64,000 bases of DNA, from NCBI GenBank assembly GCA_036499025.1, contig DASYEM010000013.1, positions 4,353 to 68,352 on the forward strand. The letters run 5' to 3'. The stretch is from Parvibaculum sp036499025 (GTDB taxonomy: Bacteria > Pseudomonadota > Alphaproteobacteria > Parvibaculales > Parvibaculaceae). A model generated the notes under the pieces. The model was not told where the DNA came from, did not search any database, and saw only the letters and a program-made list of their open reading frames with translations. Positions 29,773-37,579 of this stretch are shown piece by piece. Position 1 is the first letter of the stretch; every line of letters starts with the position of its first letter. The position numbers and the translations under genes were made by a program.

Positions 29773-31950
29773 TCACAAGAAACTATAGGGATCTATATCC
29801 ACGGAGACACGCACCGCGCCCGGCACCTTCAAAGGCCCGAGCCAGGCTTGCATGTAAGCCTGGATATTGACGTTGCGGCCGGTCTTGACGAGGAAGCGCA
29901 GCCGCGTCCGTCCGCGCAGCAGCGCCAAAGGCGCAGGCGCAGGTCCCAGAACCGCGACGTTCTCGGCGTTCGGCGCGGCCCGCGCAAGCTCCCGCGCCCA
30001 TTTCTGCGCGAGATTGGCGTTGTCGGATGAGACGACGACACCGGCAAGCCGTCCGAAAGGCGGCAGCGCCACCCGCTCTCGCGCTTCGGATTCGCGCTTT
30101 AAAAACGCATCCCGGTCGCCCGCGACCAACGCCCGCATCACCGTATGTTCGGGCATATAGGTCTGGAGATAGACGCGACCCTTGCGCTCCGCCCGCCCCG
30201 CCCGTCCCGCCACCTGTTGTAAAAGCTGAAACGTCCGCTCGGCCGCACGCAGATCGCCGTTCTCCAGTCCGAGATCGGCATCGACGACGCCAACCACGGT
30301 GAGCCACGGAAAATGATGCCCTTTGGCGACGATCTGAGTCCCGATGATGATGTCGATCTCGCGCGCGCCGATGGCCCGGAAGGCTTCTTCATGGCTCAGC
30401 GGCCCGCGCAGATTGTCGCTTGAAAGCACCGACACCCGCGCTTGGGGAAAAAGCTCCGCCACTTCTTCCGCAATGCGCTCGACACCCGGCCCGCAGGCGA
30501 TCAGCGAATCCTCCGCGCCGCAAGACGGACAAGCCTTGGGCACCGGCGCCGTATAGCCGCAATGATGGCAGACAAGCTCGCGCCGAAAGCGATGCTCGAC
30601 CAGCCAGGCCGTGCATTGCGGACATTCGATCCTATGCCCGCAGGTTCTGCACAAGGTCAGCGGCGCATAACCGCGCCGGTTGAGAAACAGCATCGACTGT
30701 TCGCCTGCCGCATAGGCAGCGGCGATTTCGGCAACGAGCTTCGGCGCAAGCCAGCGTCCGCGCTCCGGCGGATCGTCGCGCATGTCGATGGCGGCGATCG
30801 ATGGCATCTCGGCGACACCGTGCCGTTCCGCGAGCGCCACGCGCTCATAACGCCCCTGCTCGACATTGACGACGGTCTCAAGCGACGGCGTCGCCGAACT
30901 CAGGATGATCGGAAAATGTCCAAGCGAGGCCCGCACCACCGCCATATCCCGCGCATGATAGGAAACGCCCTCATCCTGCTTGAACGCGGCCTCATGCTCC
31001 TCATCGACGACGATGAGCCCCAATTCATTGAATGGCAGAAACAATGCCGAGCGCGCGCCGACGAGAACGCGCGCGCGCCCTTCCGCCACGCCGCGCCAGA
31101 CGCGCGTCCGCTCGCGCGTCGACAATTCCGAATGCCATTCGGCGGGACGCTCCCCGAAACGCGCTTCGAAGCGATCGAGAAACTGGCTCGTCAGTGCGAT
31201 TTCCGGCAGCAGGATCAGCGCCTGACGCCCGCGCGCCAGCGTCTCCGCCACGGCTTCAAAATAAACCTCTGTTTTTCCTGACCCCGTCACCCCATCTAAA
31301 AGCAAGGCCGAGAAATCTTCCGACGCCACCCGCGCGCGCAAAACCGCAGCCGCTTCTTCCTGCGCCGCCGAAAGAGATTTGCCTGCGCTGCTGAAATCAA
31401 TGTCGGGAAACGCCGCCTCGACCGGCAGTTCGACCGGAACCAGCGCGCCCGCCTCGATCAGTCCGCGCACCACGCCGTCCGACACGCCCGCTTCTTCGGC
31501 CAGCTCGCGTGTCGTGCGCGCAAATTGATCCGTCGCGGTTTCAACAACGCGCAGCCGCGCAGGCGTCATTCGCGCCGGCCGCGCATCGGCGAGCCGATAG
31601 GCGATCCGCATTCGTGCCGGTTCCAATGCGCCCGGTGCACGTATCGCGAGTCTAAGTACGGAACCACGCGGAGAAAGCGTGTATCCCGCCATCCAGTCGA
31701 CAAATCGCCGCGACGCTTCAGGCATCGCAGGCACGTCGAGCACTTCAAGAATAGGTTTGAGCCGTTTTTGATCGAACGCGCCCGAGCCTTCGCCCCAGAC
31801 GACGCCGAGAATCTGCTGCGCCCCGAGCGGCACAATCACATAGGCGCCCGGCTCCACGATTAACCCGTCAGGAACCTCGTAGTCGTAAGGTTCGGGAAGG
31901 GCGAGCGGAATGAGAACGCTGACGCTTTTCTTGGATCGGTTAACGGACAT
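29773..31950 (-). CDS. priA: Primosomal protein N' (replication restart helicase)
   Basis: A 725-residue superfamily 2 helicase that reloads the replisome at stalled forks. It has a 3'-DNA-binding N-terminal domain (SVLIPLALPEPYDYEVPDGL), Walker A LLLDGVTGSGKTEVYFEAVA, a DEEH box in LIVVDEEHEAAFKQDEGVSY, and an eight-Cys zinc region (CRTCGHRIECPQC, CHHCGYTAPVPKACPSCG). The helicase C-terminal motif is QQVAGRAGRAERKGRVYLQT. Length is typical. It lies downstream of the divergent aldolase gene and upstream of the atp operon in the same orientation. Confidence 0.97.
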   Translation of the reverse strand: MSVNRSKKSVSVLIPLALPEPYDYEVPDGLIVEPGAYVIVPLGAQQILGVVWGEGSGAFDQKRLKPILEVLDVPAMPEASRRFVDWMAGYTLSPRGSVLRLAIRAPGALEPARMRIAYRLADARPARMTPARLRVVETATDQFARTTRELAEEAGVSDGVVRGLIEAGALVPVELPVEAAFPDIDFSSAGKSLSAAQEEAAAVLRARVASEDFSALLLDGVTGSGKTEVYFEAVAETLARGRQALILLPEIALTSQFLDRFEARFGERPAEWHSELSTRERTRVWRGVAEGRARVLVGARSALFLPFNELGLIVVDEEHEAAFKQDEGVSYHARDMAVVRASLGHFPIILSSATPSLETVVNVEQGRYERVALAERHGVAEMPSIAAIDMRDDPPERGRWLAPKLVAEIAAAYAAGEQSMLFLNRRGYAPLTLCRTCGHRIECPQCTAWLVEHRFRRELVCHHCGYTAPVPKACPSCGAEDSLIACGPGVERIAEEVAELFPQARVSVLSSDNLRGPLSHEEAFRAIGAREIDIIIGTQIVAKGHHFPWLTVVGVVDADLGLENGDLRAAERTFQLLQQVAGRAGRAERKGRVYLQTYMPEHTVMRALVAGDRDAFLKRESEARERVALPPFGRLAGVVVSSDNANLAQKWARELARAAPNAENVAVLGPAPAPLALLRGRTRLRFLVKTGRNVNIQAYMQAWLGPLKVPGAVRVSVDIDPYSFL

Positions 31951-32164
31951 CGCACCCCAAAGGGCCGTAATTCAAAGCCGAACGGATAGTGTAACCTCTA
32001 ATAAAGCAAGCGAACCATCGGCGCTTGCAAGGGAATGCGGGAGACGTCAAAAGGGCGAACCTCGCAGGCGGAAAAAGACCAGAGAAAAGATCAGTTGCGC
32101 TATGCGGTCTTGTAGATTGTCATACGCTTCCCGGACCGCAAATAAGAAGAGTTAAGAGCCGCCC

Positions 32165-32818
32165 ATGAAATTCTTCGTCGATACAGCCGACATCGCCGAC
32201 ATCAAGGACCTGGCTTCGACCGGACTTCTGGATGGCGTCACCACCAACCCTTCGCTGATCGCGAAATCGGGCCGCAACTTTCTCGAAGTCGTCGCCGAAA
32301 TCTGCAGCACGGTCGAAGGCCCGGTCAGCGCCGAAGTGACCGCGCTCGATGCCGAGACGATGCTGAAGGAAGGCCGCAAACTCGCGAAGCTCGCCAAGAA
32401 CATCGCCGTCAAGGTGCCGCTTACCTGGGATGGGCTCAAGACCTGCAAGGTTCTGACGGGCGAGGGCACGATGGTGAACGTCACCCTCTGCTTCTCGGCC
32501 AACCAGGCGCTGCTCGCCGCCAAGGCGGGCGCGACTTTCATTTCGCCCTTCATCGGCCGTCTCGACGATATCAACCTCGACGGCATGGAACTCATCCACG
32601 AGATTCGCACCATCTACGACAATTACGACTTCAAGACCGAAATTCTCGCCGCTTCGATCCGCACCGCCAACCACGTGAAAGATGTGGCGATGCTGGGCGC
32701 CGATGTGGCCACCGTGCCGCCGGCCGTGTTGCACGGTCTGGCAAGCCACCCTCTGACCGACAAGGGGCTCGAACAGTTCCTCGCCGATTGGAAAAAGACC
32801 GGACAGAAAATTCTCTAA
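32165..32818 (+). CDS. Transaldolase-like fructose-6-phosphate aldolase
   Basis: A 217-residue short transaldolase of the FSA/TalC subfamily, which lacks the extra segments of classical transaldolase. MKFFVDTADIADIKDLASTG and DGVTTNPSLIAKSG are diagnostic. The Schiff-base Lys is Lys83 in NIAVKVPLTWDGL, and NVTLCFSANQALLAAKAGA and FISPFIGRLDD follow. Rhizobiales annotate this gene either as fructose-6-phosphate aldolase or as transaldolase, and sequence alone does not separate them. It is divergent from priA and followed by a palindromic repeat. Confidence 0.92.
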   Translation: MKFFVDTADIADIKDLASTGLLDGVTTNPSLIAKSGRNFLEVVAEICSTVEGPVSAEVTALDAETMLKEGRKLAKLAKNIAVKVPLTWDGLKTCKVLTGEGTMVNVTLCFSANQALLAAKAGATFISPFIGRLDDINLDGMELIHEIRTIYDNYDFKTEILAASIRTANHVKDVAMLGADVATVPPAVLHGLASHPLTDKGLEQFLADWKKTGQKIL

Positions 32819-32888
32819 AGCATGACCGCGAAAAGTGCCTGCCTTTAACTTCAAGGATGTGGTTTTCCGGCAAGATCATGCTCAAGTC
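32816..32888. repeat. Palindromic intergenic repeat, AGCATGA type
   Basis: An imperfect inverted repeat. The left arm starts AGCATGACCGCGAAAAGTG; the right arm is GGTTTTCCGGCAAGATCATG plus CT, whose complement starts AGCATGATC. This resembles the GAGCATGATC...CGAAAA...GGTTTTCGG...GATCATGCTC elements scattered through Rhizobiales genomes. It sits between the aldolase stop and the DUF484 gene and may act as a transcription terminator or mRNA stabiliser. Confidence 0.6.
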
Positions 32889-32912
32889 ATAATTCCTGCA
32901 AGGGGCTAGTTA

Positions 32913-33644
32913 ATGAGTCAGTTCAACGATCGGAACGAAATCGCGCAGATCAGAGAATCCGCACCCAGCCTCTCCGCGGGCGAGGTGCGCGCCTTCCTGC
33001 TTCAGCATCCCGATTTCGTCGCCAGCGACGCCGATCTCCTCGCGGCCATCTTGCCCGCGCGCGATGACGGCGCGAATGTCGTCGATATGCAGCATTTCGT
33101 TATCGGCAAATTGCAGCGTCAGGTCCGCACGCTGCGCGACATCCAGTCCGATCTCATCGAAGCTTCTTCGCTGAACTCTCTGGCGCGCGAACAGGTTCAC
33201 GCCGCCGCGCTCGCCATGCTCGATGCGCAGAGCTTTGAAGCCTTCGTCGCTTACGTCACGGAACCGCAGGGCCTCGCCGCGACGCTCGGCCTCGGCGCCG
33301 CTTCGATCTGCATTGAAGCCGTGACCAATAATGCCGATGCGACCGGCGTGCGCATTCTCGAACTCGGCGGCGTTACCCGCATGATGGGTGGCGACCTTCC
33401 CTATCGTCTCGTCGACAATGTGCGCGGCAGCCGCGGCCTTTATGGTGCACAAGCCGACAGCGTCCAGTCGGAAGCCTTGGTGCGTCTCGACTTCTCGCGC
33501 GTCACCCCGCCCGGCCTTCTTGCACTTGGTGGCGCGAACGCCGAGCAGTTCCATCCCGATCAGGCCGCCGACCTTCTCGAATTCCTCGCCCGGATCGTCG
33601 AACGCTGCGTCCGTCTATGGCTGGACCTGCCGCCGCAGAAGTGA
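32913..33644 (+). CDS. DUF484 family protein
   Basis: 243 residues. The N-terminal LSAGEVRAFLLQHPDFVASD and the following GANVVDMQHFVIGKLQRQVR, with a coiled coil, lead into a GAF-like domain; this is the DUF484 pattern. In many proteobacteria DUF484 precedes xerC, as here, where the reading frames overlap by 28 nt. Its biochemical role is not established. The context suggests a link to chromosome segregation or recombination, which is inference. Confidence 0.9.
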   Translation: MSQFNDRNEIAQIRESAPSLSAGEVRAFLLQHPDFVASDADLLAAILPARDDGANVVDMQHFVIGKLQRQVRTLRDIQSDLIEASSLNSLAREQVHAAALAMLDAQSFEAFVAYVTEPQGLAATLGLGAASICIEAVTNNADATGVRILELGGVTRMMGGDLPYRLVDNVRGSRGLYGAQADSVQSEALVRLDFSRVTPPGLLALGGANAEQFHPDQAADLLEFLARIVERCVRLWLDLPPQK

Positions 33645-34603
33645 ATATTGCGCCAAGCCCCGACGAGGCGGCAGCCTCGATCGCGGCAGCGGGCGATGTG
33701 CGCGCCGAAATCCGCAAATGGTATGGCCATCTTCTGGGCGAAAAGCGTTCCTCGCCTTTGACGCTCATCGCCTATCACCGCGACGTCGCCGGCTTTTTCG
33801 ATTTTCTCTGCGATCATCTGGGCGGCCCCGCCGATCTCGGCGCACTGGCGAAATTGCAGATCCGCGATTTCCGCGCCTTCCTCACCCATCGCCGAAATGA
33901 CGGGCTGACGAGCCGCAGCCTCGCCCGCAATCTTTCAAGCGTCCGCTCCTTCTTCCGCTTTCTGGATCGGGCCAATATCGTTTCCAACGCGGCGCTGAAA
34001 GCCTTGCGCACGCCGAAGATTCCGCACGGCATCCCCAAACCCGTCGCCGAAAACGCCGCCCGCGCCATGATCGCCGAAGCCGGTGAGATCGAAAGCGCGC
34101 CCTGGATCGCCGCCCGCGATGCCGCGATCCTGACTTTGCTTTACGGCTGCGGCCTCCGCATCTCGGAAGCTCTCGGCCTCAACCGCAACGACGCACCGCT
34201 GCCCGACGTCATACGCATTATCGGCAAGGGCCAGAAGGAACGCCTCGTTCCGGTGCTTCCCATCACGCGCGATGCCGTGAACGAATATCTGGCGCTCTGC
34301 CCCTTCGGTCTTGAACCCGCCGACCCGCTTTTCGTCGGCGCGCGGGGCAAGCGCATCGACCAGCGTATCGTCCGTGGCCTCGTGATCAAACTCCGCGGCC
34401 GCCTTCAGCTCGCAGATACCGTCACGCCCCACGCCTTCCGCCACAGCTTCGCGACGCATCTATTGGCGGCAGGCGGCGACCTCCGCGCGATCCAGGAATT
34501 GCTCGGTCACGCCAGCCTCTCGACCACGCAGATGTACACGGAAGTCGAAAGCCAGCGCCTGCTGGATATTTACGACAAGGCGCATCCAAGGTCGGGGCAC
34601 TAA
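33617..34603 (+). CDS. xerC: Tyrosine recombinase XerC
   Basis: A 328-residue site-specific recombinase. The SAM-like core-binding domain is in residues ~25-125 (GLTSRSLARNLSSVRSFFRF). The catalytic domain carries Arg in LYGCGLRISEALGL (about 180), Lys in IGKGQKERLVPV, HAFRHSFATHLLAAGGDLRA (His and Arg, about 272-275), His in LLGHASLSTTQ, and the nucleophile Tyr in MYTEV (about 306). All are present. With XerD it resolves chromosome dimers at dif. The start overlaps the DUF484 gene by 28 nt. Confidence 0.95.
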   Translation: MAGPAAAEVNIAPSPDEAAASIAAAGDVRAEIRKWYGHLLGEKRSSPLTLIAYHRDVAGFFDFLCDHLGGPADLGALAKLQIRDFRAFLTHRRNDGLTSRSLARNLSSVRSFFRFLDRANIVSNAALKALRTPKIPHGIPKPVAENAARAMIAEAGEIESAPWIAARDAAILTLLYGCGLRISEALGLNRNDAPLPDVIRIIGKGQKERLVPVLPITRDAVNEYLALCPFGLEPADPLFVGARGKRIDQRIVRGLVIKLRGRLQLADTVTPHAFRHSFATHLLAAGGDLRAIQELLGHASLSTTQMYTEVESQRLLDIYDKAHPRSGH

Positions 34604-34621
34604 AGCCCACGCCAAAAACAA

Positions 34622-34690
34622 CCGTCGCCCCGGCCTTGTGCGGGGTCCAGTAGCCGCTCGCTCGGAATGTGACGTTCTGGATTCCGGCAC
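34622..34690. repeat. Short palindromic segments between xerC and lpd
   Basis: The segment holds CCCCGGCCTTGTGCGGGG followed by TCCAG and, about 45 nt later, CTGGA. This resembles the GTC-CCCGG...GGGGTCCAG elements common in Rhizobiales. It lies between two convergent genes and could serve as a bidirectional terminator. The assignment is by pattern only. Confidence 0.35.
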
Positions 34691-34734
34691 GAGGCCGTAT
34701 GACATCAGGGGATGGAGCGAAGCAGCTGCTTCCC

Positions 34735-36126
34735 TCACATATGGATCGGCAGCCCCGTCACGGCGAGCGCCGCTTCCTTCACAGCTTCCGACAGTGTCGG
34801 ATGCGCAAAGCACATGCGCGCGATGTCTTCGGAAGAGCCTGAGAATTCCATCGCGACGACGGCTTCCTGAATAAGTTCGCCCGCATTCGCGCCGATGATG
34901 TGAACGCCAAGCACGCGGTCAGTCGTCTTGTCCGCGAGGATTTTGACGAAGCCTTCGGTCGTCTTGTTGGCTTTCGCGCGCCCGTTCGCGGTGAACGGAA
35001 ACTTGCCCGCGTTGTATTCGACGCCGTCCGCCTTCAACTGTTCCTCCGTCTTGCCGACGGATGCGACTTCCGGCCCGGTGTAAACGACGGCGGGAATGAC
35101 CTCGTAATTGACATGGCCATAGTGACCGGCAAGCCGCTCGGCCAGCGCCACGCCTTCTTCCATCGCCTTATGCGCCAGCATCGGTCCGGCAATCACATCG
35201 CCGATCGCATAGATGCCATCGATACTGGTTTTCAATTCCGCATCGACTTCGACGCGGCCTCGCTTGTCGGTCTTGACGCCAACAGCTTCGAGACCGAGCC
35301 CTTGTGTATAGGCGACGCGCCCGACCGCGACGAGCACGGCGTCGGCTTCAAGCATCTGCGCCTCGCCACCCGCCGCCGGTTCGACCGTGACATTGAGCCC
35401 GGCCTTGGTCTTTTCGACCTTCGTCACCTTCGAGCCGAGCTTGAAATCGAAGCCCTGCTTTTTCAGGATGCGTGTGAAATTCTTGACGACCTCGCCATCC
35501 ATGCCCGGCAGGATCGCGTCGAGGAACTCAACCACCGTCACCTTCGAACCGAGCCGTCCCCATACCGAGCCAAGCTCAAGCCCGATGACGCCGCCGCCGA
35601 TGATGAGCAACCGCTCCGGCACTTTCTCGAAAGTCAGCGCGCCGGTCGATGAGACGACGGTCTTCTCGTCGATCTCGATACCCGGCAGCCGCGCCACATC
35701 CGAACCCGTGGCGATAACGATGGTCTTGGCCTCAAGCACGCGGTCGCCGACTTGCACCTTGCCGGGCGCGGCAATGACGCCGAGACCCTTCACCCATTCG
35801 ATCTTGTTCTTCTTGTAGAGGAACTCGATGCCCTTGGTGTTGCCGTCAATGGCTTCCTGCTTGAAGGACAGCATCTGCGGCAGGTTGAGCTTCGGCGTAC
35901 CGACCTCAATGCCCATATCGGGAAAGGCATGCGTCACTTCCGCGAAAAGCTCGGACGCATGCAGCAGCGCCTTCGACGGAATGCAGCCGATATTGAGACA
36001 GGTGCCGCCAAGCGTCGAATTTTTTTCCACGCAGGCGACAGAGAGCCCGAGCTGCGCCGCCTTGATCGCGCATTCATAACCGCCGGGGCCCGAACCGATT
36101 ACCACAAGGTCGAATGAGTCAGCCAT
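34735..36126 (-). CDS. lpd: Dihydrolipoyl dehydrogenase (E3)
   Basis: A 463-residue flavoprotein that reoxidises dihydrolipoamide on the E2 of 2-oxo acid dehydrogenase complexes. It has the FAD-binding VVIGSGPGGYECAIKAAQLG, the redox disulfide in GGTCLNIGCIPSKALLHASE, the NAD-binding LIIGGGVIGLELGSVWGRLG, and the C-terminal active-site His-Glu in CFAHPTLSEAVKEA. It is the last gene of the sucCDAB-lpd run, about 165 nt after odhB with a repeat element in between, so it belongs to the 2-oxoglutarate dehydrogenase complex. Confidence 0.97.
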   Translation of the reverse strand: MADSFDLVVIGSGPGGYECAIKAAQLGLSVACVEKNSTLGGTCLNIGCIPSKALLHASELFAEVTHAFPDMGIEVGTPKLNLPQMLSFKQEAIDGNTKGIEFLYKKNKIEWVKGLGVIAAPGKVQVGDRVLEAKTIVIATGSDVARLPGIEIDEKTVVSSTGALTFEKVPERLLIIGGGVIGLELGSVWGRLGSKVTVVEFLDAILPGMDGEVVKNFTRILKKQGFDFKLGSKVTKVEKTKAGLNVTVEPAAGGEAQMLEADAVLVAVGRVAYTQGLGLEAVGVKTDKRGRVEVDAELKTSIDGIYAIGDVIAGPMLAHKAMEEGVALAERLAGHYGHVNYEVIPAVVYTGPEVASVGKTEEQLKADGVEYNAGKFPFTANGRAKANKTTEGFVKILADKTTDRVLGVHIIGANAGELIQEAVVAMEFSGSSEDIARMCFAHPTLSEAVKEAALAVTGLPIHM

Positions 36127-36166
36127 TGGGTTCAGCCCTTTCGTTTATCATGCCAGTTCCATCAAC

Positions 36167-36255
36167 GTCATGGCCCGGCTTGTCCGGGCCATCCACGTCT
36201 TGACTGCGTACACCGGAAGAAAGACGTGGATGACCCGCATAAAGCGGATCATGAC
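36167..36255. repeat. Large imperfect inverted repeat between odhB and lpd
   Basis: The left arm begins GTCATGGCCCGGCTTGTCCG and runs to CATCCACGTCTT; the right arm begins AAGACGTGGATG and ends CGGATCATGAC. The two are complementary over about 35 nt with mismatches, and each arm also folds on itself. It is a common type of Rhizobiales intergenic element. A half copy with two mismatches over 27 nt is at 52344-52370. Lying inside an operon, it could set the E2:E3 expression ratio. Confidence 0.75.
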
Positions 36256-36289
36256 GAACGGAGTGACTAAATGTTCCGCCCGTCTTGCA

Positions 36290-37555
36290 TCACAAATCCA
36301 GCAACAGGCGCTGCGGGTCTTCGAGCGATTCCTTGACGCGCACGAGGAAAGTCACGGCCTCGCGTCCGTCGACGATGCGGTGATCGTAGGAAAGCGCCAG
36401 ATACATCATCGGACGGATCACGATCTGTCCGTTGACGACCATCGGGCGGTCCTGAATCTTGTGCATGCCGAGCACGCCCGACTGCGGCGCGTTGAGGATC
36501 GGCGTCGACATCAGTGAGCCATAGACGCCGCCGTTCGAAATCGTGAACGTGCCGCCTTGCAATTCTTCGAGCTTCAGCTGCCCGTCGCGGGCGCGCTTGC
36601 CGAAATCATTGATGCCTTTCTCGATGTCGGCGAGCGAGAGCGACTGCGCCTCGCGCAGCACCGGCACGATAAGCCCGCGCTCGGTCGAAACCGCGATGCC
36701 CATGTTGCAGTAATTCTTATAGACGAGGTCGTCGCCGTCGATTTCGGCATTGACCGCCGGAATGTCGTGCAGCGCCGCGATGCAGGCTTTCACAAAAAAG
36801 CCCATGAAGCCGAGACGCACGCCGTGCTTCTTTTCAAACACGTCCTTGTAATGCGTCCGCAAGCCCATGATCGCGGTCATGTCCACCTCGTTGAAGGTGG
36901 TGAGCATGGCGGCCGTGTTCTGCGCTTCCTTCAGCCGCGTTGCGATGGTCTTGCGCAGACGTGTCATGCGCACGCGCTCTTCGCGCGCCGCATCCTGTGC
37001 GGGCACTGGGGCGCGCACCTGAACCGGCGCGGCGATCTGCGCCTGGGGCCTGGCTGCGGCTTCAAGCGCGTCGCCCTTGGTCAGGCGTCCATCCTTGCCC
37101 GTGCCTTCGATCTTTGCAGCGTCGAGGCTGTTCTCCTCGACGACGCGGCGCACGGCAGGCGCGAGCGCGGCGTCAGCGGCTTTCGCCGGAGCGGCGGCAG
37201 GCTTCGGCGCGGCAGGCGCAGGAGTTGGCGCCGGTGCGGGAGCCGCCGCCTTCGGCGTTTCGGCTTTCTTCGGCTCTTCCTTCTTCGCGGCGGGCTTTCC
37301 GGCAGCGGCTTTACCCGCGCCTTCGCCGATCGAGGCGAGGATCGCGCCGATCGTCACCGTCTCGCCGCTTTTCACCAGAATTTCCGACAGCACGCCCGAG
37401 GCGGGCGCGGGCACTTCGACCGTCACCTTGTCGGTTTCAAGCTCGACCAGTGGCTCATCGACCGTCACCGCATCGCCCGGCTGCTTGAACCATTGCGCGA
37501 CGGTCGCTTCCGTCACGGATTCGCCAAGGGCTGGTACTTTGACTTCGGTCGCCAT
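36290..37555 (-). CDS. odhB: 2-oxoglutarate dehydrogenase E2 (succinyltransferase)
   Basis: 421 residues. The lipoyl domain has its lipoylated Lys in VELETDKVTVEVPAPASG (about 43). A long Ala/Pro/Lys linker follows (residues ~85-140), then the peripheral subunit-binding domain (APAVRRVVEENSLDAAKIEG) and the catalytic domain ending LALSYDHRIVDGREAVTFLV with the His-x3-Asp-Gly motif. It transfers succinyl groups to CoA. The start is taken at MATEVKVPAL; an ATG 6 nt upstream is closer to the AAAGGCG site than ideal. It is 24 nt downstream of sucA. Confidence 0.97.
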   Translation of the reverse strand: MATEVKVPALGESVTEATVAQWFKQPGDAVTVDEPLVELETDKVTVEVPAPASGVLSEILVKSGETVTIGAILASIGEGAGKAAAGKPAAKKEEPKKAETPKAAAPAPAPTPAPAAPKPAAAPAKAADAALAPAVRRVVEENSLDAAKIEGTGKDGRLTKGDALEAAARPQAQIAAPVQVRAPVPAQDAAREERVRMTRLRKTIATRLKEAQNTAAMLTTFNEVDMTAIMGLRTHYKDVFEKKHGVRLGFMGFFVKACIAALHDIPAVNAEIDGDDLVYKNYCNMGIAVSTERGLIVPVLREAQSLSLADIEKGINDFGKRARDGQLKLEELQGGTFTISNGGVYGSLMSTPILNAPQSGVLGMHKIQDRPMVVNGQIVIRPMMYLALSYDHRIVDGREAVTFLVRVKESLEDPQRLLLDL

Positions 37556-37579
37556 GCTCATTCGCCTTTCAGAGATAAA

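Noticed and set aside
33617..34603. The tyrosine recombinase as an integrase of a mobile element.
   Set aside because: It is behind DUF484 in the conserved housekeeping position of XerC, with no att-like repeats, tRNA or phage genes nearby.
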